This document shows, one piece after another, positions 1 to 7,484 of a stretch of 64,000 nucleotides of DNA (positions are counted from its first letter, which is position 1; the number at the start of each line of letters is the position of its first letter). The stretch spans positions 49,209 to 113,208 of the forward strand of contig CALODP010000016.1 in the NCBI GenBank assembly GCA_942492055.1, in the 5' to 3' direction. The stretch comes from CALODP01 sp942492055. GTDB taxonomy: Bacteria; Bacteroidota; Ignavibacteria; Ignavibacteriales; Melioribacteraceae. The notes below the pieces were generated by a model. That model had not been told where the DNA came from. It did not search any database and saw only the letters and a program-made list of their open reading frames with translations. The translations under genes and the position numbers were made by a program.

Positions 1-176
1 CCTATGACGGCTTTAAGGTGGCATGGATGGAAGCTCACTATCTGGAAGATGAGGAAATATCCAGTCTTGTTAAGAGAAGTTCGAATTTCAACCTCGGGGA
101 TAATGCTGTTAGATATTCCCAAGTATTAAAACTTGTTTTGGTTGGGTTCCAAACTTACGCGGAATTCACGAAATGA
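1..176 (+). CDS. C-terminal end of an unidentified prophage protein
   Basis: The reading frame enters from the left edge (first full codon at base 3) and gives 57 residues before a TGA. The stop overlaps the ATG of the next gene in an ATGA arrangement, which is typical of translationally coupled phage operons. The visible tail is rich in acidic and aromatic residues at first (AWMEAHYLEDEE) and ends in a hydrophobic stretch (VLKLVLVGFQTY). I do not recognise a family. Its place directly before holin-like and tail genes makes a phage structural or lysis-associated role likely, but this is inferred from context only. Confidence 0.6.
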   Translation, partial: YDGFKVAWMEAHYLEDEEISSLVKRSSNFNLGDNAVRYSQVLKLVLVGFQTYAEFTK

Positions 177-397
177 AAGGGTTAAAATCCGCAATAACAA
201 AAGCATGGAAGTTTCTTGACGGAAAGAAAAGGCGCATTGGTCTGGCCATGGCCTTGGCCGCTAATTACGTCGGAGATCCGACAATTTCGATTTGTTTAAA
301 TATTGGCGCGGTTTTGCTCGGCGGTGCTGATAGTGTAAATGTATTAAAACAAAGAAAGGGATCCGGCAATGGAAAAAAGAGAAGCTCTTCTGGTTAA
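173..397 (+). CDS. Small holin-like membrane protein of the prophage
   Basis: A 74-residue basic protein with a positively charged N-terminus (WKFLDGKKRRIG), two short hydrophobic segments at about residues 22-34 and 40-56 separated by a turn, and a charged, Ser/Gly-rich tail. Small two-segment proteins with a charged C-terminus and a DGKK(T/R)xIG-like entry into the membrane are common among phage holins and other tail-module membrane proteins. It is coupled to the gene before it (ATGA) and overlaps the next gene by 29 bases. Holin is an inference from size, topology and neighbourhood; no family-defining residue is visible. Confidence 0.45.
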   Translation: MKGLKSAITKAWKFLDGKKRRIGLAMALAANYVGDPTISICLNIGAVLLGGADSVNVLKQRKGSGNGKKRSSSG

Positions 398-683
398 GTA
401 TTGGCCCATAATTATAGCCATGATAATGTTTATTTATCAAATCGGAATAACAAGCACTGAGTTATCCGGAAAGGTTGATAAAGACACGGTTAGAGACTTA
501 ACAAAGCAATTGATAAACGAATACGCCGCAGAGCAAAACGAAAAATATATCGAAATCAATAAGGTTCCGGGGCTGAAAGAACGCCTCGGAAACCTTGAAA
601 AAGAGGTAAGAGAAATTAAGGATCTTCAAAAAAAGATTTACGAAATATTTCTTACGTCAGAGCGAAAACAGAAAATAAATTGA
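369..683 (+). CDS. Membrane-anchored coiled-coil prophage protein (spanin-like topology)
   Basis: 104 residues: one N-terminal membrane segment at about residues 10-28 (YWPIIIAMIMFIYQIGI), then a long charged helix with heptad-like spacing (VPGLKERLGNLEKEVREIKDL) through residues 35-95. This is the topology of an inner-membrane spanin or a XhlA-like protein. The overlap with the holin-like gene upstream supports a lysis-cassette role, although the gene lies beside tail genes and could instead be a small structural membrane protein. A small exported coiled-coil protein at the far right end of the prophage could be its outer partner, but the two genes are more than 10 kb apart. Confidence 0.45.
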   Translation: MEKREALLVKYWPIIIAMIMFIYQIGITSTELSGKVDKDTVRDLTKQLINEYAAEQNEKYIEINKVPGLKERLGNLEKEVREIKDLQKKIYEIFLTSERKQKIN

Positions 684-690
684 GGATAAA

Positions 691-1638
691 ATGGCAAGAT
701 CATTTGCGAGTATTGAAAAGGTGGTCCTATCAAAAAAGGATTCGAACGGGACGCAAAACGCCCATAGATTAGGCTTGCGTTATCCGGCCAAGCTAACGAT
801 ATCCGACAATCCGATCACGATCGACAGAAACAGACCAATTTCAAATTTTGTGGATTTTGATTTTGAGGCTGAGACTCTGGAATGTGATTTCTATATGCTA
901 AAAGATTTTATAGAAGTCTATTGTGTCGATGGAATGATTGACGCTTATATGATGACAGCGGCACAACAACCGACAGCGGATTCCAGAGGGATGAAAGGAA
1001 ACGAAATATATCAATTCGGTTGGAACCCGAACGGAAACGGATATTTGGGATTCGGTTTTAAGTATGTGGAGTCTTTCAGTAACGGAAATAAGAAGACCTC
1101 CGCTACGGTTAAAGGGAAACTATCTCTTGAAAATACGGAAGCCTCAACAATATTACTGAGTGCTTTAACAAACGATTTGTATTTGAATGACTTCGGCAGT
1201 CAACACAAGATAAATCCAGGGAATATCGTGAGTATTTCATATGCCGATTCCGAATTGATATCGAAACATGAAATTCACTCTTATAACCTTTCGATTGAAA
1301 CCAAAGGGGACGAACCAACTGTTTACGGGCGGGAATGCTCGGATTATCTAAGTGTTACTTGCGAAATAGTAACCAAAAATTCCGGAGTAAATAAATTCCA
1401 GGAAATACTTAGTCGAGCAACAAACAGCAATCTGGTAATAAAAGAAAAACTTTCCCCCAACCTTTACTTTGAAAAAGAATTCGAAGCAATCGGAAAGGCT
1501 GTTTCGGTTGAGATCGGCGATAAAAGGTTTATGAAATTGACCTTCAAAGGAGATTTCCCTCTTATTAACACCTCTTTTACAAGTAATACCAGTGAAGGAG
1601 TAATGGTTCGTATTATGAAACTAGGAGATAAGATATGA
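691..1638 (+). CDS. Putative major tail tube protein
   Basis: A 315-residue soluble protein without signal or membrane segments, predicted mostly beta-rich, with alternating polar and hydrophobic residues throughout. No motif is decisive. The argument is synteny: in long-tailed phages the tube gene comes just before the assembly chaperone pair and the tape measure, and this is the only mid-sized soluble product in that position. It starts 7 bases after the preceding gene with a purine-rich site (GAGGATAAA) and its stop overlaps the next start (ATGA). Alternatives are a tail terminator or another neck protein. Confidence 0.45.
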   Translation: MARSFASIEKVVLSKKDSNGTQNAHRLGLRYPAKLTISDNPITIDRNRPISNFVDFDFEAETLECDFYMLKDFIEVYCVDGMIDAYMMTAAQQPTADSRGMKGNEIYQFGWNPNGNGYLGFGFKYVESFSNGNKKTSATVKGKLSLENTEASTILLSALTNDLYLNDFGSQHKINPGNIVSISYADSELISKHEIHSYNLSIETKGDEPTVYGRECSDYLSVTCEIVTKNSGVNKFQEILSRATNSNLVIKEKLSPNLYFEKEFEAIGKAVSVEIGDKRFMKLTFKGDFPLINTSFTSNTSEGVMVRIMKLGDKI

Positions 1639-2240
1639 CAGAGAAGAATTTGATGGTAACACAGTTCAAAGCCCATGAGGAAGTATTCCCGGACGTAAGC
1701 ATTACCGCAAACGATGAATTTGCATTTATCGCATTTGGCCAGACAATAGTCAAAAGTAATTTTCCGGTTGAAGCAAATTCGGGTCTGGAAATTACTCCCG
1801 GTAGCGGAATAAAAGTATCATTGTCAGGAGCTGAAACAGCTAAGCTTCCTTTGTCCGGGTGTGAATATAATCTGTACAGAAGAGAGTTTGGCGGTTGGGT
1901 AAAGAAATATACGGGAACTATTACCGTATCCGAAGGAGAAGAAGAAAAGAAAGTAATTACTCTTAGTTACAGTAATAGCAATGCCAGTAAAACCGTTACA
2001 GCGGATTATGTAATTAATCGATTAGATGATACCATTTTTTGCGACACCACAATTTCACCGAATATTACTTTGATTATGCCGTTATCCGAAGAATTAACGG
2101 GAAAACGATTCAAAGTGAAAAACATCGGAAGCGGAACTGTATCTATTGAAGACTGCACGGAAGCCGAACTAATCCAATTGAGCGCAAATGAAGGGAAATG
2201 GATTGAGAGTTCCGGAAAGAAATGGGAAACAATGTTCTAA
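1635..2240 (+). CDS. Prophage structural protein, beta-rich (decoration or tail accessory)
   Basis: 201 residues, acidic and beta-rich, starting inside the end of the previous gene. The C-terminal 60 residues (from about DDTIFCDTTISPNITLIMPL) resemble the small beta module seen at the C-termini of many phage tail and decoration proteins, in which a sentence like tLPxxxxxxGKxfxVKNxGsGtVtI recurs; here it is TGKRFKVKNIGSGTVSIE. That motif is recognised by pattern, not by alignment. It lies between the putative tube protein and the chaperone pair, so a tail accessory or decoration role is likely. Exact function unknown. Confidence 0.45.
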   Translation: MTEKNLMVTQFKAHEEVFPDVSITANDEFAFIAFGQTIVKSNFPVEANSGLEITPGSGIKVSLSGAETAKLPLSGCEYNLYRREFGGWVKKYTGTITVSEGEEEKKVITLSYSNSNASKTVTADYVINRLDDTIFCDTTISPNITLIMPLSEELTGKRFKVKNIGSGTVSIEDCTEAELIQLSANEGKWIESSGKKWETMF

Positions 2241-2253
2241 ATTGAGGAAGAAG

Positions 2254-2652
2254 ATGCACAAAAAAAAGACGTTTCAGTTTGTTGATAGTAACGGGACTCC
2301 GGTCGAATTGGAAAGTGTTGATTGGACTTTTGAAATAGAAGAGATCTTAACTAACCGTTTCGGGAAAGATGTCTTTCAGAAACTTAATTCGGGTGAAAGA
2401 TTTGAATTTGATCTGAAGTTGAATGATATCGAAGAAGATTTCCCTCTTTTATTAGCCAATTCGGAAAATATTTCTTGGAAAAAACAAGACTATGACAATT
2501 GCCTCAGAGTATATCATTTTTTTTTAACATACAAAAGGAATGCCTGGCTGAGGCAATTAGACTACGAAGGGAAAACTACTGTTTCAATACTTCGGAATGC
2601 AATGGAGCAGATGGAGAAGATATTGGAAAGTACATCGAAGAAAAGCTCTTAA
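2254..2652 (+). CDS. Putative tail assembly chaperone, short form (lambda gpG-like position)
   Basis: 132 residues from the ATG at 2254, which sits after TGAGGAAGA. The frame is open further upstream but that part overlaps the preceding gene and has no better start. The product is small, acidic and helical towards its C-terminus (LRQLDYEGKTTVSILRNAME). It is immediately upstream of the tape measure gene, where long-tailed phages keep a chaperone pair whose long form is made by -1 frameshifting. An overlapping -1 frame continues to the tape measure start and lacks a good start of its own. Identification rests on position and on that architecture. Confidence 0.5.
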   Translation: MHKKKTFQFVDSNGTPVELESVDWTFEIEEILTNRFGKDVFQKLNSGERFEFDLKLNDIEEDFPLLLANSENISWKKQDYDNCLRVYHFFLTYKRNAWLRQLDYEGKTTVSILRNAMEQMEKILESTSKKSS

Positions 2653-2801
2653 ATGATTTTTATCTGTTAAAGCTGTCCGAATTCGATCTAAAATCTTACG
2701 AGTACCTAAAGAAAAATTATTGTTTGTGTAAGACCGTGCGTATTGCCGCATGTAAACAAGCCTACTATTTGTCAGAAAAGGAAAAAAGCCAAAAGAAATG
2801 A
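2499..2801 (+). CDS. -1 frame extension of the tail chaperone (lambda gpT-like position)
   Basis: This frame overlaps the end of the short chaperone and ends in a TGA that overlaps the tape measure ATG. The only initiator-type codon is a TTG at 2499 without a ribosome site, and no ATG or GTG exists before the unique part, so expression as a -1 extension is more plausible than independent start. If the ribosome slips at T-TTT-TTA (2520-2526) the fusion would be 182 residues. The unique C-terminal part (LLNDFYLLKLSEFDLKSY) looks protein-like and helical, whereas the overlapped part looks less so, which leaves open a slip nearer the end of the overlap. Confidence 0.45.
   Translation: MPQSISFFFNIQKECLAEAIRLRRENYCFNTSECNGADGEDIGKYIEEKLLNDFYLLKLSEFDLKSYEYLKKNYCLCKTVRIAACKQAYYLSEKEKSQKK
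2520..2526 (+). promoter_or_regulatory. Candidate -1 ribosomal slippery heptamer T-TTT-TTA
   Basis: In the chaperone frame the codons are TTT TTA preceded by T, an exact X-XXY-YYZ heptamer inside a run of nine T. Slippage by one base backwards joins the short chaperone frame to the frame that runs to the tape measure gene. No strong downstream stem-loop was identified by eye. A homopolymer sequencing error would give the same appearance, but then both protein ends would not both be maintained. Confidence 0.45.
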
Positions 2802-5269
2802 GCGTTTCAAAAGAAATACAGTTTCGATTAACAATTGACGGAAAAGACTTCGAAGGAAAGTTACATGTAGCCAATGAGAGTTTGAAGGAAATTCAAAAAA
2901 ACTCTCAAGGTGTAACCAATAATATGTCCCACTGGGCCGGAATGGCTACCGGATTAAATCAGGCTCTTGAGTTGGTACAAAAAATCTATAGTGTAGCTAG
3001 TGAGCCATTGAAGATAGCCGGCGAATTCGAACAATTTACAGTTCAGTTGGAAGTCCTTTTGGGTGGAACCGAAAAAGCTCATTCCAGAATTTCGGAGCTT
3101 TCCGAATTTGCCGCTACAACCCCTTTTGAACTTCCCCAAGTTGTTAGAGCCAGTAAACAATTGGAAGTCCTTACAAAGGGAGCTCTATCAACCGGAGACG
3201 GTCTTAGAATGGTAGGTGATGTTTCGGCCGGAGTCGGTGTTAATATAGATGAGTTGGCAATGTGGTTCGGAAGACTTTACGACGCTATTCAATCGGGAAG
3301 ACCGGCCGGAGAGGCTCTTATGAGGCTCCAGGAACTTGGTGCGATGAGCGGTAACGCAAGAGGCGAAATCGAAAGACTATCAAAAGCAAACGCCGATTCA
3401 ACAATAATATGGAAACAGGTTACAGATGAGATGAAACGCTTTTCCGGTATGATGGAAAAGCAATCCGCAACTTTCGAAGGAAAGGTTTCTAACCTTAAAG
3501 ACGAATTTACTTTACTGCTAAGAGATGTCGGTAATATCATTATGCCGTTGGCTCAAACAATAGTTGGCGGTCTCAAATCAATATCGGGCGGTATAAGGGA
3601 AATTCTTGGAGTAGAAGAAAAACTATCGGAAAAAATTCACGAATCACAATCCGAATATAATGCTTTGGTTAATCTTCTCAAGGATACAAACACAAGTCAG
3701 GATACAAGAAGACAAATCATTGAAACTCTTAACAGCAAATATAAGGAATACCTGGGAAATCTGAATCTTGAAAAAGCAGCTATTGCAGATATTGAAAAGA
3801 TGCAATTAAAGGCTAATGAGGCTTTCAAAGAGAAAATAAAACTGGTTGCTGCTAAGGAACAATATCAAGAGCAAACATCTCAAATTACTGAGCTACAGAA
3901 AAGGATTTTCAATGCCCAAGTTCAACAAAGGAAAGAAAATGCGAGAGTAAATAAAGAATATGGCTCAGATTACGAAGGGAAAGAACGATTTATTGAGTGG
4001 AACTATAAATACTACATTGAAGAATTGGAAAATGAAAAGGCCAAACTTGAAAAGGAATTCGAAGAATTCAACGCCTTTGTAAAATCTCAAGGGATTGATA
4101 TTAATAAGAACAGTGAGGATGAAAAATCAGGCGAAAACGATGATGATGATGATGATTCAACTGGTAAAAATAAGGATGATAAAGAAAAAGCTATTCAAAA
4201 ACTCAACAGAATGCGTATTGAAAACATTGAAGATGAAAAGCAAAGGAAAATCAAACTTCTTGAATTTGAATACGAGCTGGAAAAGAAAAATATCTTAAAT
4301 ACGGTCAAAGATAAAAAGATAGCGCAAGCCCAAGTAAAAGAATTAACGCTAAAGCATAACAATGAACTTGAGAAGCTCAAAAACTCTAAGGATTATGACC
4401 CCAAAAAAGATGTTACAAAACTTCAAAAAATGCGTATAAAAAATATTCTGGATGAAAAGAAGAGGAAAATAGAACTTCTTAATCTGGAGTATAAACTTGA
4501 AAAAGATAATATCACAAAAACCGTCAAAGACAAAAAGTTAGCACAAGCGCAAATAAAGGAACTAACCGTAAAGCATAACAGAGAACTGGCGAAACTAAAT
4601 CAATATAGTTCGACCGGCCCGGTAAAAGTAGACGAAAGCCTAAAACCAAACCTACTACCGAGTATGGACGAGATGGAGACGCAATTTTCCGCATTTAACA
4701 CATTGATCTCGGCTAGTTCGGATGTGTTGCGCAGTGAAATGTCCGGAGCATGGGAAGAAGTATTCGGCAAAGCGAACAGCGTAATAGAAAAGATAGGATT
4801 GAGATTCTTCGAAATGTTAGCAGACAGAGCCTTGCAAGACGCTATGAGTAGTCTGCTTTCCTCCGGAGGAAGTGGCGGAGAAGGCGGAAGCGACGGAACA
4901 AATTTATTTAATGTTCTTTTAATGGCTCTTCCGTTTCTTGCAGAAGGCGCGGTAGTAACAAAGCCGACAATTGCCATGATCGGAGAAGACGGAGCAGAAG
5001 CCGTTATCCCTCTGAATAAACCTCATGGACGAGAAGCTTTGACAGATGTATTATCTCATAACTTATTAAAAGAAACTGTCCGAAATTACCCAGTTTCCAA
5101 TCATGCAGCCTCGTATTATGATACTTCGAAACTGGAACAAGTTATCGGGGATAATTTGACAAACTTCGTTAGGGCGATGGAGAATAAGCAATGGCATATT
5201 AAAGGAAATGACCTCTGGTCATTAAATAAAAATGTTGATCGGAAACGTAATGATTGGGAAATGGAATAA
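2798..5269 (+). CDS. Phage tail tape measure protein
   Basis: 823 residues. The N-terminal third carries the classic tape-measure domain (about residues 70-230: EFEQFTVQLEVLLGG, FAATTPFELPQVVRAS, LAMWFGRLYDAIQSGRPAGE). The middle is a long charged coiled coil with a poly-Asp patch near residue 447 and two tandem 73-residue copies at about residues 467-525 and 540-598 (KLNRMRIENIEDEK and KLQKMRIKNILDEK). The end has a Gly/Ser linker, a hydrophobic segment and the usual tail-tip signature (AEGAVVTKPTIAMIGEDGAE, then AVIPL). It sets tail length and is threaded inside the tube. The start overlaps the chaperone stop and the stop overlaps the next start. Confidence 0.92.
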   Translation: MSVSKEIQFRLTIDGKDFEGKLHVANESLKEIQKNSQGVTNNMSHWAGMATGLNQALELVQKIYSVASEPLKIAGEFEQFTVQLEVLLGGTEKAHSRISELSEFAATTPFELPQVVRASKQLEVLTKGALSTGDGLRMVGDVSAGVGVNIDELAMWFGRLYDAIQSGRPAGEALMRLQELGAMSGNARGEIERLSKANADSTIIWKQVTDEMKRFSGMMEKQSATFEGKVSNLKDEFTLLLRDVGNIIMPLAQTIVGGLKSISGGIREILGVEEKLSEKIHESQSEYNALVNLLKDTNTSQDTRRQIIETLNSKYKEYLGNLNLEKAAIADIEKMQLKANEAFKEKIKLVAAKEQYQEQTSQITELQKRIFNAQVQQRKENARVNKEYGSDYEGKERFIEWNYKYYIEELENEKAKLEKEFEEFNAFVKSQGIDINKNSEDEKSGENDDDDDDSTGKNKDDKEKAIQKLNRMRIENIEDEKQRKIKLLEFEYELEKKNILNTVKDKKIAQAQVKELTLKHNNELEKLKNSKDYDPKKDVTKLQKMRIKNILDEKKRKIELLNLEYKLEKDNITKTVKDKKLAQAQIKELTVKHNRELAKLNQYSSTGPVKVDESLKPNLLPSMDEMETQFSAFNTLISASSDVLRSEMSGAWEEVFGKANSVIEKIGLRFFEMLADRALQDAMSSLLSSGGSGGEGGSDGTNLFNVLLMALPFLAEGAVVTKPTIAMIGEDGAEAVIPLNKPHGREALTDVLSHNLLKETVRNYPVSNHAASYYDTSKLEQVIGDNLTNFVRAMENKQWHIKGNDLWSLNKNVDRKRNDWEME
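4199..4591 (+). repeat. Tandem 219-bp duplication inside the tape measure gene
   Basis: The segment beginning near 4199 recurs from 4418, an offset of 219 bases (73 codons), seen for example as ATGCGT at 4211 and 4430 followed by matching AA(A)A(C/T)ATT. Protein identity between copies is high (MRI.NI.DEK.RKI.LL..EY.LEK.NI..TVKDKK.AQAQ.KEL) while many third codon positions differ. This is in-frame duplication of coiled-coil rod, the expected way for a tape measure to lengthen the tail. Confidence 0.9.
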
Positions 5270-7122
5270 TGGCTAAGATAAAATTCAAAAACATAAGAAA
5301 AGCCAAACACACCTTTTCTATTACTATCGATATTAAAAATGACGATTCACAATTAGAGTATGATTTCCATCTTATAAGTTTGGGTAATTTTGAATACGGG
5401 AACAGCAATAATAAGGAAACTATTTATTATCCCGCTAATGTAACTATTGATTTTACTATTGTTGGTTGCGGTGTAAAGCCGGTGGATCCTGTAACGCCAG
5501 AAAACGATTACGGCGATTATCTGGCCGCATATTACAGTTTTCTCGAAGATCTGAAATATTGTGAAACCGATGTAACGATTTATAAAGATGATGAATTTTA
5601 TTTCCAAGGTTTTATTGATCACCGGGATATTCACAGTAATTGGAAAGAGAAAAGTTTTTCGGTATTTGTTGTAAGTAATTTCGTCAAGCTAAAAGATATT
5701 ATTCCAAGTGACAATCCTCTTGGGTATGATTTACACAATGGTGAAGAACTTGGGAGGAACGTTTTACACAGAGATATCATTATCGATTCTTTCGGATTGG
5801 TTTTTTCTCAACCATGTGCGTTGCATGTTACTTGCGATATTCGTGCGAAGACAACTTTTAAAGTCCTTGAAACCCCATGGATAGCAAACTTCAACTACTT
5901 TGGTATAAGTATAGGCTCCCTCTTTGGTCATAAGCGTGTAAAAATCAAGAACATGTTTGATCTGTTAAAGAGTATTTTCGACGCTTTCGGTCTAATATGC
6001 TTTTTTGAGGGACAAAATATATATCTTCAATCAAGATGGTATTTCCCCGGTTTACAAGTTGAATCAATTGATAAGAAAGATTTTATAAGCGGTCTTGAAA
6101 TAGTAGGAAACACAAAGAAATTAAAAGGATTACAGCTTTTTGTTGAACTTAATATGGTCAATGACAACGCTGTTGAAACAACTATCGGAACGGTTGAAAA
6201 AGATAAGGACAAAAACTTAAAATATCCCGAAGAGGTCGAAATCGCCAGATTAGCTTTTGCCGGTGGTCGTCCTCCTCATCAACCGAATAATCATTTCTGT
6301 ATAGATCCGGTAATGATATTTGTTCCTGGGCATGTTGCCGGTCTGAATAATGAGCAATGGACGGAATGTTCAGATTTTTACCTTGTGTCAGACAAATACG
6401 TCAGGGGTCCTCTTTGGAAAATAATCAAAGCAAAACTATGGTCGATCGTAAGTAAATCCAGAGTCGTTTATAAGGCCAAAATACGGGGAACGGATTGGAT
6501 TAGCACTAATTATTACAATTTCGAAACAATACTTTCAATAGGATTCAGACCGAGAAAGTATGTCTTGGATTTTGATAATAACAACACTGTTATAGAATTT
6601 GTCGAAGGCGGACAAGACGCTACGCTGGCGGTTCCGGAATCGGATTCGGTTAGTGAAGTTCCGGAACTATTGGAAATTGAAAATCTGGCATTATATGACG
6701 GCGAAAGCTCAGATAGTCCCGTGGATTATGATGATTCATCCAATCAGCTTGAAAACGGAGAAGGAGTATTTGTAAAAAGCAGTATCCAAAAACTAGAGTT
6801 TGACAGCCTTTACAATTCTCAAAAGAGCCTTGCGAAGACCTATAAGGGAACTACTCTTCAACTTACTGACACCAAAATATGGAATAGAGACCTTTATTAC
6901 TATATCTATATGTTTGAATCCTTCGGGGATCAAAAGCCCGTCAACCCTTTTCCAACTACGAATGAACAAAACGGTGTCTGGAAAAAAGTTATGGAAATCC
7001 CGGATCCAAGAGATAAGCAGAAAATATCTGTCTCTTTGAGAATACCGAACAACAAATCAGTTTTGTTTTATGTGGGAGTTGGCTTTAAGCAGGGAGAAAA
7101 TCTTCCGGAGGTAATTCAATAA
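5269..7122 (+). CDS. Putative distal tail or baseplate hub protein
   Basis: 617 residues using the ATG that overlaps the tape measure stop (TAATG); an in-frame ATG 15 bases upstream lies inside the tape measure gene. No signal or membrane segments; the composition is beta-rich with many Tyr, Phe and Asp. In long-tailed phages the gene directly after the tape measure encodes the distal tail or hub protein, and the N-terminal part (a FHLISLGNFEYG-type beta region followed by DVTIYKDDEFYFQGFID) fits a tail-tip beta-barrel by eye. I see no catalytic motif of a tail peptidase or lysozyme. Assignment is by position. Confidence 0.5.
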   Translation: MAKIKFKNIRKAKHTFSITIDIKNDDSQLEYDFHLISLGNFEYGNSNNKETIYYPANVTIDFTIVGCGVKPVDPVTPENDYGDYLAAYYSFLEDLKYCETDVTIYKDDEFYFQGFIDHRDIHSNWKEKSFSVFVVSNFVKLKDIIPSDNPLGYDLHNGEELGRNVLHRDIIIDSFGLVFSQPCALHVTCDIRAKTTFKVLETPWIANFNYFGISIGSLFGHKRVKIKNMFDLLKSIFDAFGLICFFEGQNIYLQSRWYFPGLQVESIDKKDFISGLEIVGNTKKLKGLQLFVELNMVNDNAVETTIGTVEKDKDKNLKYPEEVEIARLAFAGGRPPHQPNNHFCIDPVMIFVPGHVAGLNNEQWTECSDFYLVSDKYVRGPLWKIIKAKLWSIVSKSRVVYKAKIRGTDWISTNYYNFETILSIGFRPRKYVLDFDNNNTVIEFVEGGQDATLAVPESDSVSEVPELLEIENLALYDGESSDSPVDYDDSSNQLENGEGVFVKSSIQKLEFDSLYNSQKSLAKTYKGTTLQLTDTKIWNRDLYYYIYMFESFGDQKPVNPFPTTNEQNGVWKKVMEIPDPRDKQKISVSLRIPNNKSVLFYVGVGFKQGENLPEVIQ

Positions 7123-7484
7123 TGGCAACTGCTACCGGACTGATAAAAAGGTGTGAATATTTTCTTGTAATGGAGATTGTCGAGTTTAATAATACATCCA
7201 CAGGAACGATATATAATTTTCTCAAAGAAGATGAAGAGATTATCGAAATCGAAGTTCATGTTAAAAATGGATTCACCGGAGACAATCCTTCTCTAACTCT
7301 TAGGGCTAATACCGGGACTGAAATATTACCGTCAAAATATGTTGACTTATTATCCGCCGGATTCTACAGAAGAAGGGTTAATCTCCCCATTAGCGACGGA
7401 ATTAACAATATAACAATAGCACTTAATAATACTGATAATGGACTTGGTTCTATTAGACTAACAATCAGGAGACAAATGAGATAA
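7122..7484 (+). CDS. Small beta-rich prophage tail protein
   Basis: 120 residues; its ATG overlaps the previous stop (TAATG) and its stop overlaps the next start in the same way, so it belongs to the same translationally coupled tail operon. The sequence has alternating hydrophobic strands (EEIIEIEVHVKNGF, INNITIALNNTD) and a basic end (RLTIRRQMR), with no Cys, no signal and no membrane segment. Located between the hub-like protein and the fibre, it may be a tail-tip connector. No family recognised. Confidence 0.55.
   Translation: MATATGLIKRCEYFLVMEIVEFNNTSTGTIYNFLKEDEEIIEIEVHVKNGFTGDNPSLTLRANTGTEILPSKYVDLLSAGFYRRRVNLPISDGINNITIALNNTDNGLGSIRLTIRRQMR

Noticed and set aside
4138..4160. GATGAT run as a microsatellite of regulatory interest
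   Set aside because: It lies within the tape measure frame and just encodes a short Asp patch in a charged rod.
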